Below are positions 9,171-18,151 of a stretch of DNA of 55,320 bases, one piece after another (position 1 is the stretch's first letter; each line of letters opens with the position of its first letter). The stretch spans positions 1 through 55,320 of the forward strand of contig JAEEXG010000011.1 in the NCBI GenBank assembly GCA_016291405.1, in the 5' to 3' direction. Below the pieces are notes generated by a model. That model was not told where the DNA came from. It worked only from the letters and a program-made list of their open reading frames with translations, and ran no database searches. The stretch is from Lachnospiraceae bacterium (GTDB lineage Bacteria > Bacillota > Clostridia > Lachnospirales > Lachnospiraceae). The position numbers were made by a program, and so were the translations under genes.

Positions 9171-9194
9171 AAAAGCGCCGGCCTAAGCCGACGC
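9171..9194 (-). terminator. Terminator after the HelD-type gene
   Basis: The arms GCGTCGGC and GCCGGCGC (8 bp, one T-G pair, 4-base loop) start 4 bases after the stop codon at 9199 and are followed by TTTTAATTT on the minus strand. Confidence 0.8.
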
Positions 9195-9198
9195 CTTC

Positions 9199-12100
9199 TT
9201 ATCTTGCACTTCTGAATATGTAATCTATGAAAGGAGTATCTTCAAATGAAATGTATGGTCCGTATGCGGGAATCGTGCATAAAAGGGCATGTATGCCTTC
9301 GGGAATCATTATCTGATATCCTTTGTTTGACATTAAAAGGGCGGGGCGCTTCTTTGGATTGTGAGACATATACTTTGCCGAGTTCGACACTTCCACCCAG
9401 TCTGCGTCACTCTCTCCTCTTATGCTTAAAACCTCTTTCCTTGAAAAGTCAAAGTACTCCCACCATACATCGCGGCTTCCGTGGAACTGCCTTGGTAGCA
9501 TCTGGTTTTCTGATAACAAAAGTCCATTGTTTTTATTGTAAAAAGAAACCTCTCCGGTCCTCTTTAACACTTTGACATTAAGCTTTTCAAGCGATATTTC
9601 AACCGCTTCTCTGCTTTCATTAACTCTCCACTTAAGGCCTTCCTTTTTCTTTATTTCATCAGGAAGAGCAGTGACTTTTCCAAGTGCTCCCTTGTAAAAA
9701 AGTACCCTAACCGTTTCATCAGAAACAGGTGTTATTTTTAGCACTCCGTAGCTTCCGGTTATCTCAACACCCGACTTATCAGCCTTTATCCACTTAACGG
9801 AGTTATCAATCCTTCCGTGTCCTATGGGCTGTAAGCTTGTGCCATCAGGCATCCTTCCAAATTCAGTAGCGCCGACAGGCTCTTTCCTTTCTTTTGGAAG
9901 AGAGTAGGCTAGCTCAGGTTTAAAGGTCTTTGGCTTAACTATTTCAACTCTTCTGTTTATAGGTGTATCAAGACTTGGGGTCTTAGATACAACCGTCGCT
10001 TTTTTCTTTGCTACCGGCTTTTCAACCTGTCCTTTTGAATTAACTATTATTCTGGCAGGTCCGTATTTATCTCGAAGAGCTCTTTCTCTGTCTCCTTCTT
10101 TTGCCTGCTCTCTTGCAATTTCTTCTTTTGTTTTAAACTCTTCTTCGTATACAAAAGGCTTTACGTGGAAGGTATCTTCCGAAAAATTAATTGTCTTTCT
10201 CTCTTCCGGAATCGGGTCTTTAATTAATCCTGTAAGCTCTCCCTTATAAAAAACCGAAAGCTCATGAAGGGCTCTTGTTGCAGCCACATATAAAAGCTTT
10301 GCAAATCCGTCTTCCTTTGGATAAGCTTCTTTTGACGCGTCGTATATTATTACAGCATCAAACTCCAAACCTTTTGAATACTCGATAGGTAGTATTACAG
10401 TCCCGTTTGAAAACTCGGCCTCTTTATCGTTAAATAGCTTGGCACCTATTTTCTTTCCTATTGCCTTGTATACTTCCTCCGACTCCTTTAAATCCTTACA
10501 GATAATGGCAATTGTTTCATATTCCTTTTCCTTAAACTCAAGTGCCTTCTTTTCCACAAGTTTATTTAAAGAATCTGTGTCGGAAACGCCTTCTACAAAT
10601 ACTTCATCCCCGTGCCTTACAATGGGCTCGACAGGATAAATCGGAAAGCTTGCATGCCTAAGTACATCTGTTGCAAAATTTGATATTTCAACAGTATTTC
10701 GATAGCTCTTTCTAAGAAGTCCAAAGTAATCATATTTATTTGGAAGCATCACCTTCTTTAATTCTTCCCAGTCGCTTAAGCCGCAGGAAAAATTAATGTT
10801 CTGAGATACGTCGCCCATGATGGTGAAGGTGCACTTACTCATGCAGTACTTAAGTGACCTGTAAACCATCATTCCAAAATCCTGAGCTTCATCGATAACC
10901 ACGTGACTTGCTTCCTGGATCACTTCGGTTTCTTTAATCCTTTTATATATGTAGGCTAAAGAAGCCAGATCGTATAAGTCGGGCTTGTCTTCTTCGTAGC
11001 TAAACACGCATCCTTCGGCCATCTTTCTATTTACAAATTCTTTGTACAAAGAAAACACCGATGTCTTCCAGACAAATTTGTTAAAGTAGTTTGTGTAATA
11101 TCTTGTTAGTTTCTTTTGTTCTTCAACATTATAGGAATAGTATCTTCCGTAGAGTTCGTTTTCAAGCTTAACTATCAAAAGGTCGTTGAGACGCTCAAAC
11201 TTTCTAAACATGGGCCATTCCGGATATTCTTTTATGGCCGCTTCAATTTCTTCTTTTGTAAGAAGGGTCCTGTTTGTTCTTTCTATTACGATGTCGTCTT
11301 TAGGAATGTGATTATACTCAACTTCATCGCAATATTTTCTTAAGTCCTTATACCATTTGGTGGCGCCCTTAATCTCTATTCCTTTTTCACTCTTATCAAA
11401 CTTTCTGATTGAATACTTTTTATCGTCCCAATCCTCGTAAAGAAGTCTTGCAAAAAGTTCCTCCATTGTCATCTGGCGTACGCCGTATACATCAAGGTCA
11501 GGAAGAACACCTGTTATGTAATTAAGGAGCACCTTATTGCTTCCCACTATATAAAAACTTTCGGGCTTAAACTCAACATCGTAGTTATAAAGGATATAAG
11601 AAATCCTATGCATTGCCACGGTCGTTTTTCCGGATCCTGCGCTTCCTTGCACAAGTACGTTGTGCCTGGGATTTTTACGTATGACTTCATTCTGTTCTTT
11701 TTGAATGGTGGCAATGATTTCGCTTAAAACGTTCCTTTTGCTTTTTGATAAGTACTTCGTAAGAAGATCGTCGTTTGCAACCACATCGGAATCGTAGAAA
11801 TCTTTAATCTCTTCGTTTTCGATTTCATAGGTTCTTTTTCTTTTTAAGTCGACTCTAAACTTCCCTTCCTTAGGAACCTTATAATCGCATATTCCCAGAC
11901 TGTGATCGTAGTAGACAGAAGAAATCGGGGCTCTCCAGTCTATAACCATCGGATTTGCCGGGTCCGTTGCTATGACAGACTTTCCGATGTAGAAGGTTTC
12001 TCTCTTTGAAGCCGCGTCATCTTCGATATCGATTCTTCCAAAGAAAGGTTTGCTTAAAGCCCTCTCTGCTCTTCTTAAGTCATTTCTTACTTCATTAAAT

Positions 12101-12312
12101 CTGGCATCTGTGTTAAACCATTGAGCCAAACCTTCCTTGTCGTCTACGTCATAGACTTCTCTTAAGGACTTTAAGTCTTCCTGCAGACCTGCCGCCGTTC
12201 GCTTTACCTGCTCAATTTTGTTTGCGGCGGCTTCTTTTACTTCTTTTAGCTTCCTGTTTTCATCTTCAGCGGTAATTCCATAAAACTTACCTTTTATCAC
12301 GCTTTCTCCCAT
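9199..12312 (-). CDS. helD: HelD-type RNA polymerase recycling ATPase with a C-terminal GH31 N-domain-like extension
   Basis: 1037 residues, while HelD proteins are usually about 700-780. Residues 1 to about 700 follow HelD: an N-terminal charged coiled coil (about 17-55) that in HelD enters the polymerase channel, the marker VIDWRAPISSVYYD (near 123), a superfamily-1 Walker A GSAGSGKTT (about 223-231), the Walker B VVIDEAQDF (about 471-479), and late helicase motifs EYSKGLEFDAV and LYVAATRA. A charged linker (about 700-830) leads to residues about 838-1037. These read like the beta-sandwich N-terminal domain of glycoside hydrolase family 31 (VLKITPVSDETVRVLFY, VSFYNKNNGLLLSEN) and end at IDYIFRSAR, where a GH31 catalytic barrel would begin. 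No frameshift or catalytic barrel follows. HelD removes stalled RNA polymerase from DNA; the role of the extension is unknown. AAGGAGGG precedes the ATG. Monocistronic between terminators. Confidence 0.88.
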   Translation of the reverse strand: MGESVIKGKFYGITAEDENRKLKEVKEAAANKIEQVKRTAAGLQEDLKSLREVYDVDDKEGLAQWFNTDARFNEVRNDLRRAERALSKPFFGRIDIEDDAASKRETFYIGKSVIATDPANPMVIDWRAPISSVYYDHSLGICDYKVPKEGKFRVDLKRKRTYEIENEEIKDFYDSDVVANDDLLTKYLSKSKRNVLSEIIATIQKEQNEVIRKNPRHNVLVQGSAGSGKTTVAMHRISYILYNYDVEFKPESFYIVGSNKVLLNYITGVLPDLDVYGVRQMTMEELFARLLYEDWDDKKYSIRKFDKSEKGIEIKGATKWYKDLRKYCDEVEYNHIPKDDIVIERTNRTLLTKEEIEAAIKEYPEWPMFRKFERLNDLLIVKLENELYGRYYSYNVEEQKKLTRYYTNYFNKFVWKTSVFSLYKEFVNRKMAEGCVFSYEEDKPDLYDLASLAYIYKRIKETEVIQEASHVVIDEAQDFGMMVYRSLKYCMSKCTFTIMGDVSQNINFSCGLSDWEELKKVMLPNKYDYFGLLRKSYRNTVEISNFATDVLRHASFPIYPVEPIVRHGDEVFVEGVSDTDSLNKLVEKKALEFKEKEYETIAIICKDLKESEEVYKAIGKKIGAKLFNDKEAEFSNGTVILPIEYSKGLEFDAVIIYDASKEAYPKEDGFAKLLYVAATRALHELSVFYKGELTGLIKDPIPEERKTINFSEDTFHVKPFVYEEEFKTKEEIAREQAKEGDRERALRDKYGPARIIVNSKGQVEKPVAKKKATVVSKTPSLDTPINRRVEIVKPKTFKPELAYSLPKERKEPVGATEFGRMPDGTSLQPIGHGRIDNSVKWIKADKSGVEITGSYGVLKITPVSDETVRVLFYKGALGKVTALPDEIKKKEGLKWRVNESREAVEISLEKLNVKVLKRTGEVSFYNKNNGLLLSENQMLPRQFHGSRDVWWEYFDFSRKEVLSIRGESDADWVEVSNSAKYMSHNPKKRPALLMSNKGYQIMIPEGIHALLCTIPAYGPYISFEDTPFIDYIFRSAR

Positions 12313-12409
12313 GCTTCCCTCCTTGTTTGTTTCTATATAGTAGCAAACATATTAAAAAAAGAGTAGACTTGTTTTTAAAAAAGTGATATCATGCATAATG
12401 AAGTGTGCG

Positions 12410-12446
12410 AAAAAAAAGCAAGTGGTTTTAACCGCTTGCTTTTTTC
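12410..12446. terminator. Terminator after msrC (symmetrical)
   Basis: The perfect arms GCAAGCGGTT and AACCGCTTGC, with A/T runs on both sides (eight T on the minus strand, six T on the plus strand). It ends transcription of the methionine sulfoxide reductase gene before the HelD gene. Confidence 0.88.
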
Positions 12447-12455
12447 TTTATATTT

Positions 12456-12905
12456 CTATCTCATATTCGGTAAATATTCTTCCAATACCTTAACAGCTTC
12501 TTCAAGTTCTTCCTTTTCAACTAAAGAAAATCTTGCGAATGCAACACTGTCTATATCAAGCACTCCGAACACTTCTCCGTTTAAATGAATAGGAATAACA
12601 ATTTCTGAATTGGATGCCGAATCACAGGCTATGTGGGTGGGGAATTTGTGTACATCGTCCACCACAAGTGTTTCGTCCTTTTCTACCGCTGTTCCGCACA
12701 CGCCTTTTCCTATCTTAATCTGTGTGCAGGCTACCTTTCCCTGAAATGAATTAAGCACCAATTTATCTTCTTTCATCAGGTAAAATCCGGCCCAGTTTAA
12801 TCTATCGTAATGTGAATAGATAACCGCCGATACATTCGAAAGATTGGCACTTAAGTAAGGCACATCTTCGATAACGGCTTTTATCTCGCTAGCTAAAGAA
12901 ACCAT
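12456..12905 (-). CDS. msrC: Free methionine-(R)-sulfoxide reductase (GAF-domain fRMsr)
   Basis: 149 residues, a single GAF domain. It reduces free L-methionine-(R)-sulfoxide with thioredoxin-type electron donors in the cytoplasm. The three catalytic/resolving cysteines of the family are present as Cys60 (VACTQI), Cys70 (GKGVCGTAV) and Cys94 (HIACDSASNSEIV). Their spacing, 10 and 24 residues, equals that of the Escherichia coli enzyme. The substrate-pocket stretch NWAGFY is also kept. The start is ATG with AGAGGT upstream and a TATTAT -10-like element about 25 bases further up. It is single, with its own terminator. It would help repair oxidative damage in an anaerobe. Confidence 0.93.
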   Translation of the reverse strand: MVSLASEIKAVIEDVPYLSANLSNVSAVIYSHYDRLNWAGFYLMKEDKLVLNSFQGKVACTQIKIGKGVCGTAVEKDETLVVDDVHKFPTHIACDSASNSEIVIPIHLNGEVFGVLDIDSVAFARFSLVEKEELEEAVKVLEEYLPNMR

Positions 12906-12976
12906 AATCTACCTCTCATTTGTTTTTTGCTATAATACCACACTTTTTCTTTCAATAATATAGTTTTATAGCGCAG

Positions 12977-13014
12977 AAAAGGTGCCGATGCATTATTATC
13001 CGCATCGGCACCTT
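12977..13014 (-). terminator. Terminator after the sugar ABC transporter operon
   Basis: A perfect 13-bp stem (AAGGTGCCGATGC and its complement, 10-base loop) followed by TTTTC on the minus strand. The T run is short but the stem is very stable. Confidence 0.8.
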
Positions 13015-13051
13015 CCATAGTATGAAGGAATTTATACTTGTATGCTTTCAA

Positions 13052-14257
13052 TCAATCTTTAGCTAAAAGCTTACCGCCACGCTTTGAAACTACGTCAAAG
13101 ATAACTGCTGCAAGTAATACTCCGCCCTTTACAACCTTCTGCATGTTCTGGTCAACGCCCATTAGTGACATACCAAGGTTGATAACGCCCATAAGAACCG
13201 CACCGATGATGATACCGGGAACTGTACCGATACCGCCGTATGCGCTGGCACCACCGATGAAACATGATCCGATAGCATCCATTTCATAGTTCTGGCCGTA
13301 TGTAGGCTGAGCTGATGTAAGTCTTGCTATTGTGATCATTCCGGCAAGTGCTGCCAAGAATCCCATGTTTGTATATGCCAAGAAATAAACTTTATTTGTG
13401 TTGATACCTGAAAGCTTTGTAGCCTTTTCGTTACCTCCCACTGCATAGAAGGCACGTCCGATTGTTGTGTTTGAAGTAATGTAGTGATAAACCAAAACTA
13501 CTGCTACTACCCAAATCAAAACTGTAGGAATACCTTTGTGGAAAGAAAGAGCTACACCAAATGCTGTAAGTACTGCTGTAATGGCAAGTGACTTAAACCA
13601 GAAAGCAATGGGCTTTTCTGTTTCATATCCCTTGCTGCTTCTTATAAGTCTTTGTCTTATCTGTGAGAATAAGAATAAAGCTGCAGCAACCAAAGTTACC
13701 AATAAACATAAACCGTTTGCTCCGCCGACATAGAAAATTGCGGGTACATAACAGTTAGCACCGCCACCAAACAACTTAACGAAGGTTTCCTGCTCTTTGA
13801 TAGATACTGTCAAACCATCAAGCACTACGTTACTTAAACCTCTGAATGCAAGCATTCCTGCAAGTGTTGTGATGAAGGGAGGTATTCTTACGTAAGCAAT
13901 CCAGAAAGCCTGGAAAGCACCGATTGCAATACCGATTGCAAACATTACTGCAATTGCAGCATACATGTTCCAGTGGTGATTCATCATAAGTACTGCACCG
14001 ACAGCACCGACGAAACATACAACCGAACCAACGGAAAGGTCGATGTTACCACCTGTTAAGATACAGAGCAACATACCCGTTGCAAGCACGAATACATATG
14101 CATTCTGTGAAATCAAGCTACTGATGTTCATGGGTGCAAGGATTGAACCCTGCGTCATTGTTGTAAAGAAGATAACGACCAAGATCAAAACAATAATCAT
14201 GGCATACTTTTTTACAAAAGTAATTGTGTCGCCTCTTCTTGCGTTTGTCTTTTCCAT
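13052..14257 (-). CDS. mmsB: Multiple-sugar ABC transporter permease (MmsB/GguB, XylH-like)
   Basis: 401 residues with about ten hydrophobic helices. Permease of the RbsC/XylH/GguB family, which moves pentoses or other monosaccharides across the cytoplasmic membrane. Family landmarks are GGNIDLSVGSVVCFVGA, PPFITTLAGMLAFRG, YAVGGNEKATKLSGIN (coupling loop) and GSCFIGGASAYGGIGTVPG. It is longer than RbsC (about 320) because of an extra loop and helices around residues 185-260, as seen in GguB and XylH. It lies 11 bases after mmsA, forms a transporter with it and the ChvE-type lipoprotein, and ends at a strong terminator. Confidence 0.93.
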   Translation of the reverse strand: MEKTNARRGDTITFVKKYAMIIVLILVVIFFTTMTQGSILAPMNISSLISQNAYVFVLATGMLLCILTGGNIDLSVGSVVCFVGAVGAVLMMNHHWNMYAAIAVMFAIGIAIGAFQAFWIAYVRIPPFITTLAGMLAFRGLSNVVLDGLTVSIKEQETFVKLFGGGANCYVPAIFYVGGANGLCLLVTLVAAALFLFSQIRQRLIRSSKGYETEKPIAFWFKSLAITAVLTAFGVALSFHKGIPTVLIWVVAVVLVYHYITSNTTIGRAFYAVGGNEKATKLSGINTNKVYFLAYTNMGFLAALAGMITIARLTSAQPTYGQNYEMDAIGSCFIGGASAYGGIGTVPGIIIGAVLMGVINLGMSLMGVDQNMQKVVKGGVLLAAVIFDVVSKRGGKLLAKD

Positions 14258-14268
14258 TTCTGTCCTCC

Positions 14269-15795
14269 TTAAGCTGTCCTTACGATGTGGGACATGATTT
14301 TTTCCTGAGTCGCGTCTTTTCCGTCAAGTTCCGCTACTATTTTTCCTTCGTTCATGACGTATATTCTGTCACACATGCCAAGTATTTCAGGCATTTCCGA
14401 AGAAATCATGATAACCGACTTTCCTTCAGCAACCAATTGATTCATGATGCAATAGATTTCGTATTTGGCACCTACGTCGATACCTCTTGTAGGTTCGTCA
14501 AGAATCAAAACATCAGGATCGGCAAACATCCATTTTGCCAAGAGAACTTTCTGCTGGTTACCACCGCTTAAGTTACCCACGTTTTGTTCAACCGTAGGAC
14601 ACTTGGTGTTTAACTTTTCCTTGTATTCAACAGCAACACCGTATTCTCTGTCTTTATCGATAACACCCCTATTGCTGACACCTTCAAGGTTTGCAATTGT
14701 TGTGTTTATCTTAATAGGATTTGATAAAATCAATCCGTTTCCTTTTCTGTCTTCTGTAACATATGCAAGCTTATGTTTGATAGCCTGCTGTGCGTTATGA
14801 AGATGTACGGGCTTTCCGTCGAGAATGAGTTCTCCGCTTATATTTGTGCCGTAGCTCTTTCCGAATAAGCTCATGGCAAGCTCTGTTCTTCCTGCTCCCA
14901 TAAGTCCGGAAATACCTACGATTTCGCCTTTTCTTACGTTTATGCTTACATCGTCAACAACCTTCTTTTCGGTGTAAAGAGGATGATAAACCGTCCAGTT
15001 TTTGACTTCCATCTTAATATCACCGATGTTACTTTCTCTCTTAGGAAAACGGTCTTCGATTTCTCGACCAACCATTCCCTTAATGATTCTGTTCTCAGAA
15101 AGGTCATCTTTGTTTTTATCAAGAGTTTCGATTGTTGAACCGTCTCTTAAAACCGTTACTTTATCAGCTACGTAAGATACTTCGTTTAGTTTATGAGAAA
15201 TAAGGATAGATGTCATTCCTTCGCTCTTAAACTTTAAAAGAAGATCAAGCAAAGCCTTTGTGTCTTCCTCGTTAAGAGATGCTGTAGGCTCATCCAAAAT
15301 AAGAAGCTTTGCATTTTTTGCAAGCGCCTTGGCTATTTCTACAAGCTGCTGTTTACCTACACCTATATCTTTAATTAACGTCTGCGGATTTTCTTTAAGA
15401 CCTACCATCTTAAGGTACTTAGCCGCAAGCTCATTTGTTTCATTCCAATCAATTTTGTATTTACTTCCGCGTTCATTACCAAGAAACATGTTCTCAGCAA
15501 TTGACATATAAGGAATCAACGCCAATTCCTGGTGAATGATAACGATTCCTTTACTTTCGCTGTCTTTAATTACATTAAAATGGCAAACCTCACCATTATA
15601 AACAATATCTCCTTCATACGTGCCAAACGGATAAATCCCGCTAAGCACATTCATAAGGGTAGACTTCCCTGCGCCATTTTCTCCGACAAGAGCGTGAATC
15701 TCACCCTCTTCTACCTGAAAATTTACATTATCGAGTGCTTTTACACCGGGAAAAGTTTTGGTTATATTCTTCATTTCAAGTAATACGTTAGCCAA
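14269..15795 (-). CDS. mmsA: Multiple-sugar ABC transporter ATP-binding subunit (two ATPase domains)
   Basis: 508 residues with two nucleotide-binding domains in one chain, as in XylG, MglA and GguA. The first has Walker [10 protein letters not shown] (about 38-46), Walker [12 protein letters not shown] and the H-loop ISHKL. The second has a degenerate P-loop GLMGAGRTE (about 297-305), normal in this family, a signature [14 protein letters not shown] (about 409) and [11 protein letters not shown]. The start is read as TTG at 15795, placed 8 bases after GGAGGG; the first ATG in frame would cut into the conserved N-terminus ([10 protein letters not shown]). A hairpin separates it from the preceding binding-protein gene, so it is probably made in smaller amounts than the binding protein. 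Confidence 0.94.
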   Translation of the reverse strand: MANVLLEMKNITKTFPGVKALDNVNFQVEEGEIHALVGENGAGKSTLMNVLSGIYPFGTYEGDIVYNGEVCHFNVIKDSESKGIVIIHQELALIPYMSIAENMFLGNERGSKYKIDWNETNELAAKYLKMVGLKENPQTLIKDIGVGKQQLVEIAKALAKNAKLLILDEPTASLNEEDTKALLDLLLKFKSEGMTSILISHKLNEVSYVADKVTVLRDGSTIETLDKNKDDLSENRIIKGMVGREIEDRFPKRESNIGDIKMEVKNWTVYHPLYTEKKVVDDVSINVRKGEIVGISGLMGAGRTELAMSLFGKSYGTNISGELILDGKPVHLHNAQQAIKHKLAYVTEDRKGNGLILSNPIKINTTIANLEGVSNRGVIDKDREYGVAVEYKEKLNTKCPTVEQNVGNLSGGNQQKVLLAKWMFADPDVLILDEPTRGIDVGAKYEIYCIMNQLVAEGKSVIMISSEMPEILGMCDRIYVMNEGKIVAELDGKDATQEKIMSHIVRTA

Positions 15796-15820
15796 CTTAA
15801 TCCCTCCCTATATCTTTCTT

Positions 15821-15851
15821 AAAAACAGCAGGCGGGGGAAAACCCGCCTGC
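15821..15851 (-). terminator. Intra-operon hairpin between chvE and mmsA (partial terminator or RNA-stabilising)
   Basis: The perfect arms GCAGGCGGG and CCCGCCTGC (6-base loop) start 16 bases after the binding-protein stop and are followed by GTTTTTAAG on the minus strand. Binding-protein operons often carry such a hairpin, which raises binding protein over transporter. No promoter was recognised between it and mmsA. Confidence 0.75.
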
Positions 15852-15867
15852 CATAAAGTTTTAACGA

Positions 15868-16932
15868 TTACTGAAGATCACTTTCTTTGTAGTAACCAGA
15901 ATCAATAAGTCTTTCCTTATAGTTGTTTACGTCTGCAAATACAGGCTCGCAAAGGTATGAAGGAATGATACCTGTTCCGTTGTCGTATGTCTTTGTATCG
16001 TTAATGGGAGCTTCTGTTCCCTTCATGATAGCGTCAACCATTTCTACGGTCTTAGCTGCAAGAGTACGTGTATCCTTAAAGATAGACATTGACTGCTTGC
16101 CCTTAATCATATTCTTAACGTTTGCGATATCACAGTCCTGACCTGTAATGATGGGCCAATTGTCGTGTGTACCTTCGTAGTTAGCTTCGAGTGAGTTTGT
16201 AACACCCATAGCTGTTGAGTCGTTTGATGCCATAACTGCATCAAGCTGTGTGCCGTCAGAGTAGTTCTTTGCGATGATTGCATCGAATCTTGACTGAGCG
16301 TTTTCTGTTGACCAACCTGCTGTTGCAACAGTAGCGAAGTCTGTCTGACCTGACTTAACAACGAGCTGTCCGTTGTCGATGTACTTCTGAAGAACGTCCA
16401 TTGCTCCACCAAAGAAGAAACGAGCGTTGTTGTCACCGGGGTCACCTGTGATAAGTTCGATATTGAAGGGGCCCTTGCCATCCTTAAGACCGAGCTGTTC
16501 TTCGATGTATTCGCCCTGCTTTGTTCCTACCATGTAGTTATCGAATGTAGCATAGTAAGTAACTGCATCAGAGTTCATGATCAAACGGTCATAAGCTATA
16601 ACCTTAACGCCTTTTTCTTTAGCCTGAGCTAAAACGGTTCCGAGTGAATCACCTTCGATAGAAGCGATAACCAAAACCTTACATCCTGATGAGATCATGT
16701 TCTCAATCTGAGAAACCTGTGTAGCGATATCGTTTGAAGCGTACTGAAGGTCAACTGTGTAGCCGGCCTTTTCAAGCTGTTCCTTCATGTTAGCGCCATC
16801 CTGATTCCATCTCTGTAAATCTTTAGTAGGCATTGCAACACCAACTTTGTTGGCGCTTCCGCCGGCGCCGCATCCGGTAAGCATAGCTGCTACCATAACG
16901 ACTGCAAGGATTAAACTTAAAAGTTTTTTCAT
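15868..16932 (-). CDS. chvE: ChvE-type multiple-sugar substrate-binding lipoprotein
   Basis: 354 residues from the ATG at 16932, chosen because GGGAGGAA lies just upstream and a lipoprotein signal begins there (MKKLLSLILAVVMV, lipobox LTGC with the lipid cysteine near residue 22). A longer frame to 16983 would put 17 polar residues before the signal. The mature part is a type I periplasmic-binding fold of the ChvE/XylF branch: PTKDLQRWNQDGANM, ASNDIATQVSQIENM, VIAYDRLI, ITGDPGDNNA and GQDCDIANVKNMIKGKQSMS. It captures monosaccharides outside the membrane for mmsA and mmsB. The sensing operon upstream probably controls it. Confidence 0.93.
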   Translation of the reverse strand: MKKLLSLILAVVMVAAMLTGCGAGGSANKVGVAMPTKDLQRWNQDGANMKEQLEKAGYTVDLQYASNDIATQVSQIENMISSGCKVLVIASIEGDSLGTVLAQAKEKGVKVIAYDRLIMNSDAVTYYATFDNYMVGTKQGEYIEEQLGLKDGKGPFNIELITGDPGDNNARFFFGGAMDVLQKYIDNGQLVVKSGQTDFATVATAGWSTENAQSRFDAIIAKNYSDGTQLDAVMASNDSTAMGVTNSLEANYEGTHDNWPIITGQDCDIANVKNMIKGKQSMSIFKDTRTLAAKTVEMVDAIMKGTEAPINDTKTYDNGTGIIPSYLCEPVFADVNNYKERLIDSGYYKESDLQ

Positions 16933-17041
16933 TTTAATTCCTCCCAAAATATTTAGTTTTTTGATACACCTAAATGCTACCATAATTAACTGGTAATTAA
17001 TTTTTAGCTCTCTTGACTATTTTTCCAAAAAATATTGCTAT
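16933..17041 (-). promoter_or_regulatory. Probable control region of the chvE-mmsA-mmsB operon
   Basis: About 110 bases between the terminator of the sensing operon and chvE. A weak promoter can be drawn (TTGGAA, 16 bases, TAAAAA), and TAATTA occurs twice five bases apart. The poor promoter match fits one that needs an activator, such as the YesN-type regulator encoded next door. This is inference. Confidence 0.3.
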
Positions 17042-17083
17042 AAAAAAAGAACCGTGTAATTTTTTGTCATCACACGATTCTTT
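17042..17083 (-). terminator. Terminator of the sugar-sensing operon
   Basis: The arms AAAGAATCGTGT and ACACGGTTCTTT (12 bp, one T-G pair) followed by seven T on the minus strand. It separates the sensor operon from chvE. Confidence 0.9.
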
Positions 17084-17101
17084 AAACAATTTTTTACTAT
17101 C

Positions 17102-18151
17102 CTACTTTGGCATCTTTTCGGGAACGTTTAAATAAACTTCTTCCTTTAAATGAAAACCGCTTCCTATAATTACATCGTTTATATTTTCTTTTGTAACGGG
17201 AGTGGGCTTTAATCCGATATATGGAATAACATATTTTCCGTCACTTATAGATGTAACGTCGTCGCCCTCCAAGGTTTTCCCGTTTGCAAGATCAATCGCA
17301 CATTCAGCCGCTCTTTTTGCAAGCTTTTCAACAGGCTTATAAACCGTCATTGTCTGGGTGCCTTCCACTATTCTCTGGCAGGCTTCCAAATCTGCATCCT
17401 GGCCTACAACTTCTATTTCTCCCGCCATTCTTTTTTCAGCCAAAGCTCTTATAACCTGTCCCGCAAGGTTATCGTTTCCGCACATGATTGCGTCAATGTT
17501 AGAGACAACATCGGGATTATTGTAAATGTATTCTGCAGCAAACTCTGCTCTCCAGCCGTCGCAATGCATAGAATCAACAATCGTCATGTTCTTTCTGTTA
17601 CATACGGCTTCAAACCCTGTTTCTACAAGTGGAACATTGTTGTCTAGAGGTGAACCTCCAAGCATTAGCACTCTTTTTCCGTCGGGATTATTTGCCGCAA
17701 GTGCTTCGCCCATCAGATTTCCAACCATTTCATTATCAAAGGTAATGTATAAATCTGCATTTGAATTTGTAACAAGTCTGTCGTAGGCAATTATCTTTAT
17801 TCCTTCATCCTTAGCTTTATCCACAACGTCCTTTAAAGAATCGGAATCTATACACACAATTACGATTACATCCACACCTTTTTTAACAAAATATTCTATT
17901 TGCTCAATCTGCTTATCCACATCACCGTTTGCGTTTTGCACATTAACGGTGGCCCCAAGCTCTTTTGCGGTAGACACAAATACGTCTCTGTCTCTTTGCC
18001 ATCTTTCTATAACAAAAGAGTCAAAGCTCATGCCTATTTCGATTTTATCGTTTTCATCCGCAGGCTTTTGCTGTTCGTTTCCTCTTTTTGAGCCACACCC
18101 CGTAATCAGGCACAGTATGAGGATAAATATAAGTAACCTCCCTTTTTTCAC
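17102..18151 (-). CDS. xylF: XylF-like sugar-binding lipoprotein inside the sensor operon
   Basis: 349 residues. A lipoprotein signal with lipobox ITGC (Cys19) is followed by a charged linker and a type I sugar-binding fold. It reads closely like D-xylose-binding XylF: IGMSFDSFVIERWQRDRDVF, VQNANGDVDKQIEQIEYFVKKGVDV, IIAYDRLVTNSNADLYITFDNEMVG and GQDADLEACQRIVEGTQTMTVYK. It starts directly after the response-regulator stop and has no permease or ATPase of its own in the operon. It may be an alternative receptor for MmsAB or a ligand supplier for the sensor complex. The xylose preference is inferred from similarity only. Confidence 0.85.
   Translation of the reverse strand: MKKGRLLIFILILCLITGCGSKRGNEQQKPADENDKIEIGMSFDSFVIERWQRDRDVFVSTAKELGATVNVQNANGDVDKQIEQIEYFVKKGVDVIVIVCIDSDSLKDVVDKAKDEGIKIIAYDRLVTNSNADLYITFDNEMVGNLMGEALAANNPDGKRVLMLGGSPLDNNVPLVETGFEAVCNRKNMTIVDSMHCDGWRAEFAAEYIYNNPDVVSNIDAIMCGNDNLAGQVIRALAEKRMAGEIEVVGQDADLEACQRIVEGTQTMTVYKPVEKLAKRAAECAIDLANGKTLEGDDVTSISDGKYVIPYIGLKPTPVTKENINDVIIGSGFHLKEEVYLNVPEKMPK

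Noticed and set aside
16933-16983. N-terminal extension of the ChvE-type gene.
   Set aside because: It would put 17 residues before a standard lipoprotein signal; GGGAGGAA just before the ATG at 16932 fixes the start.
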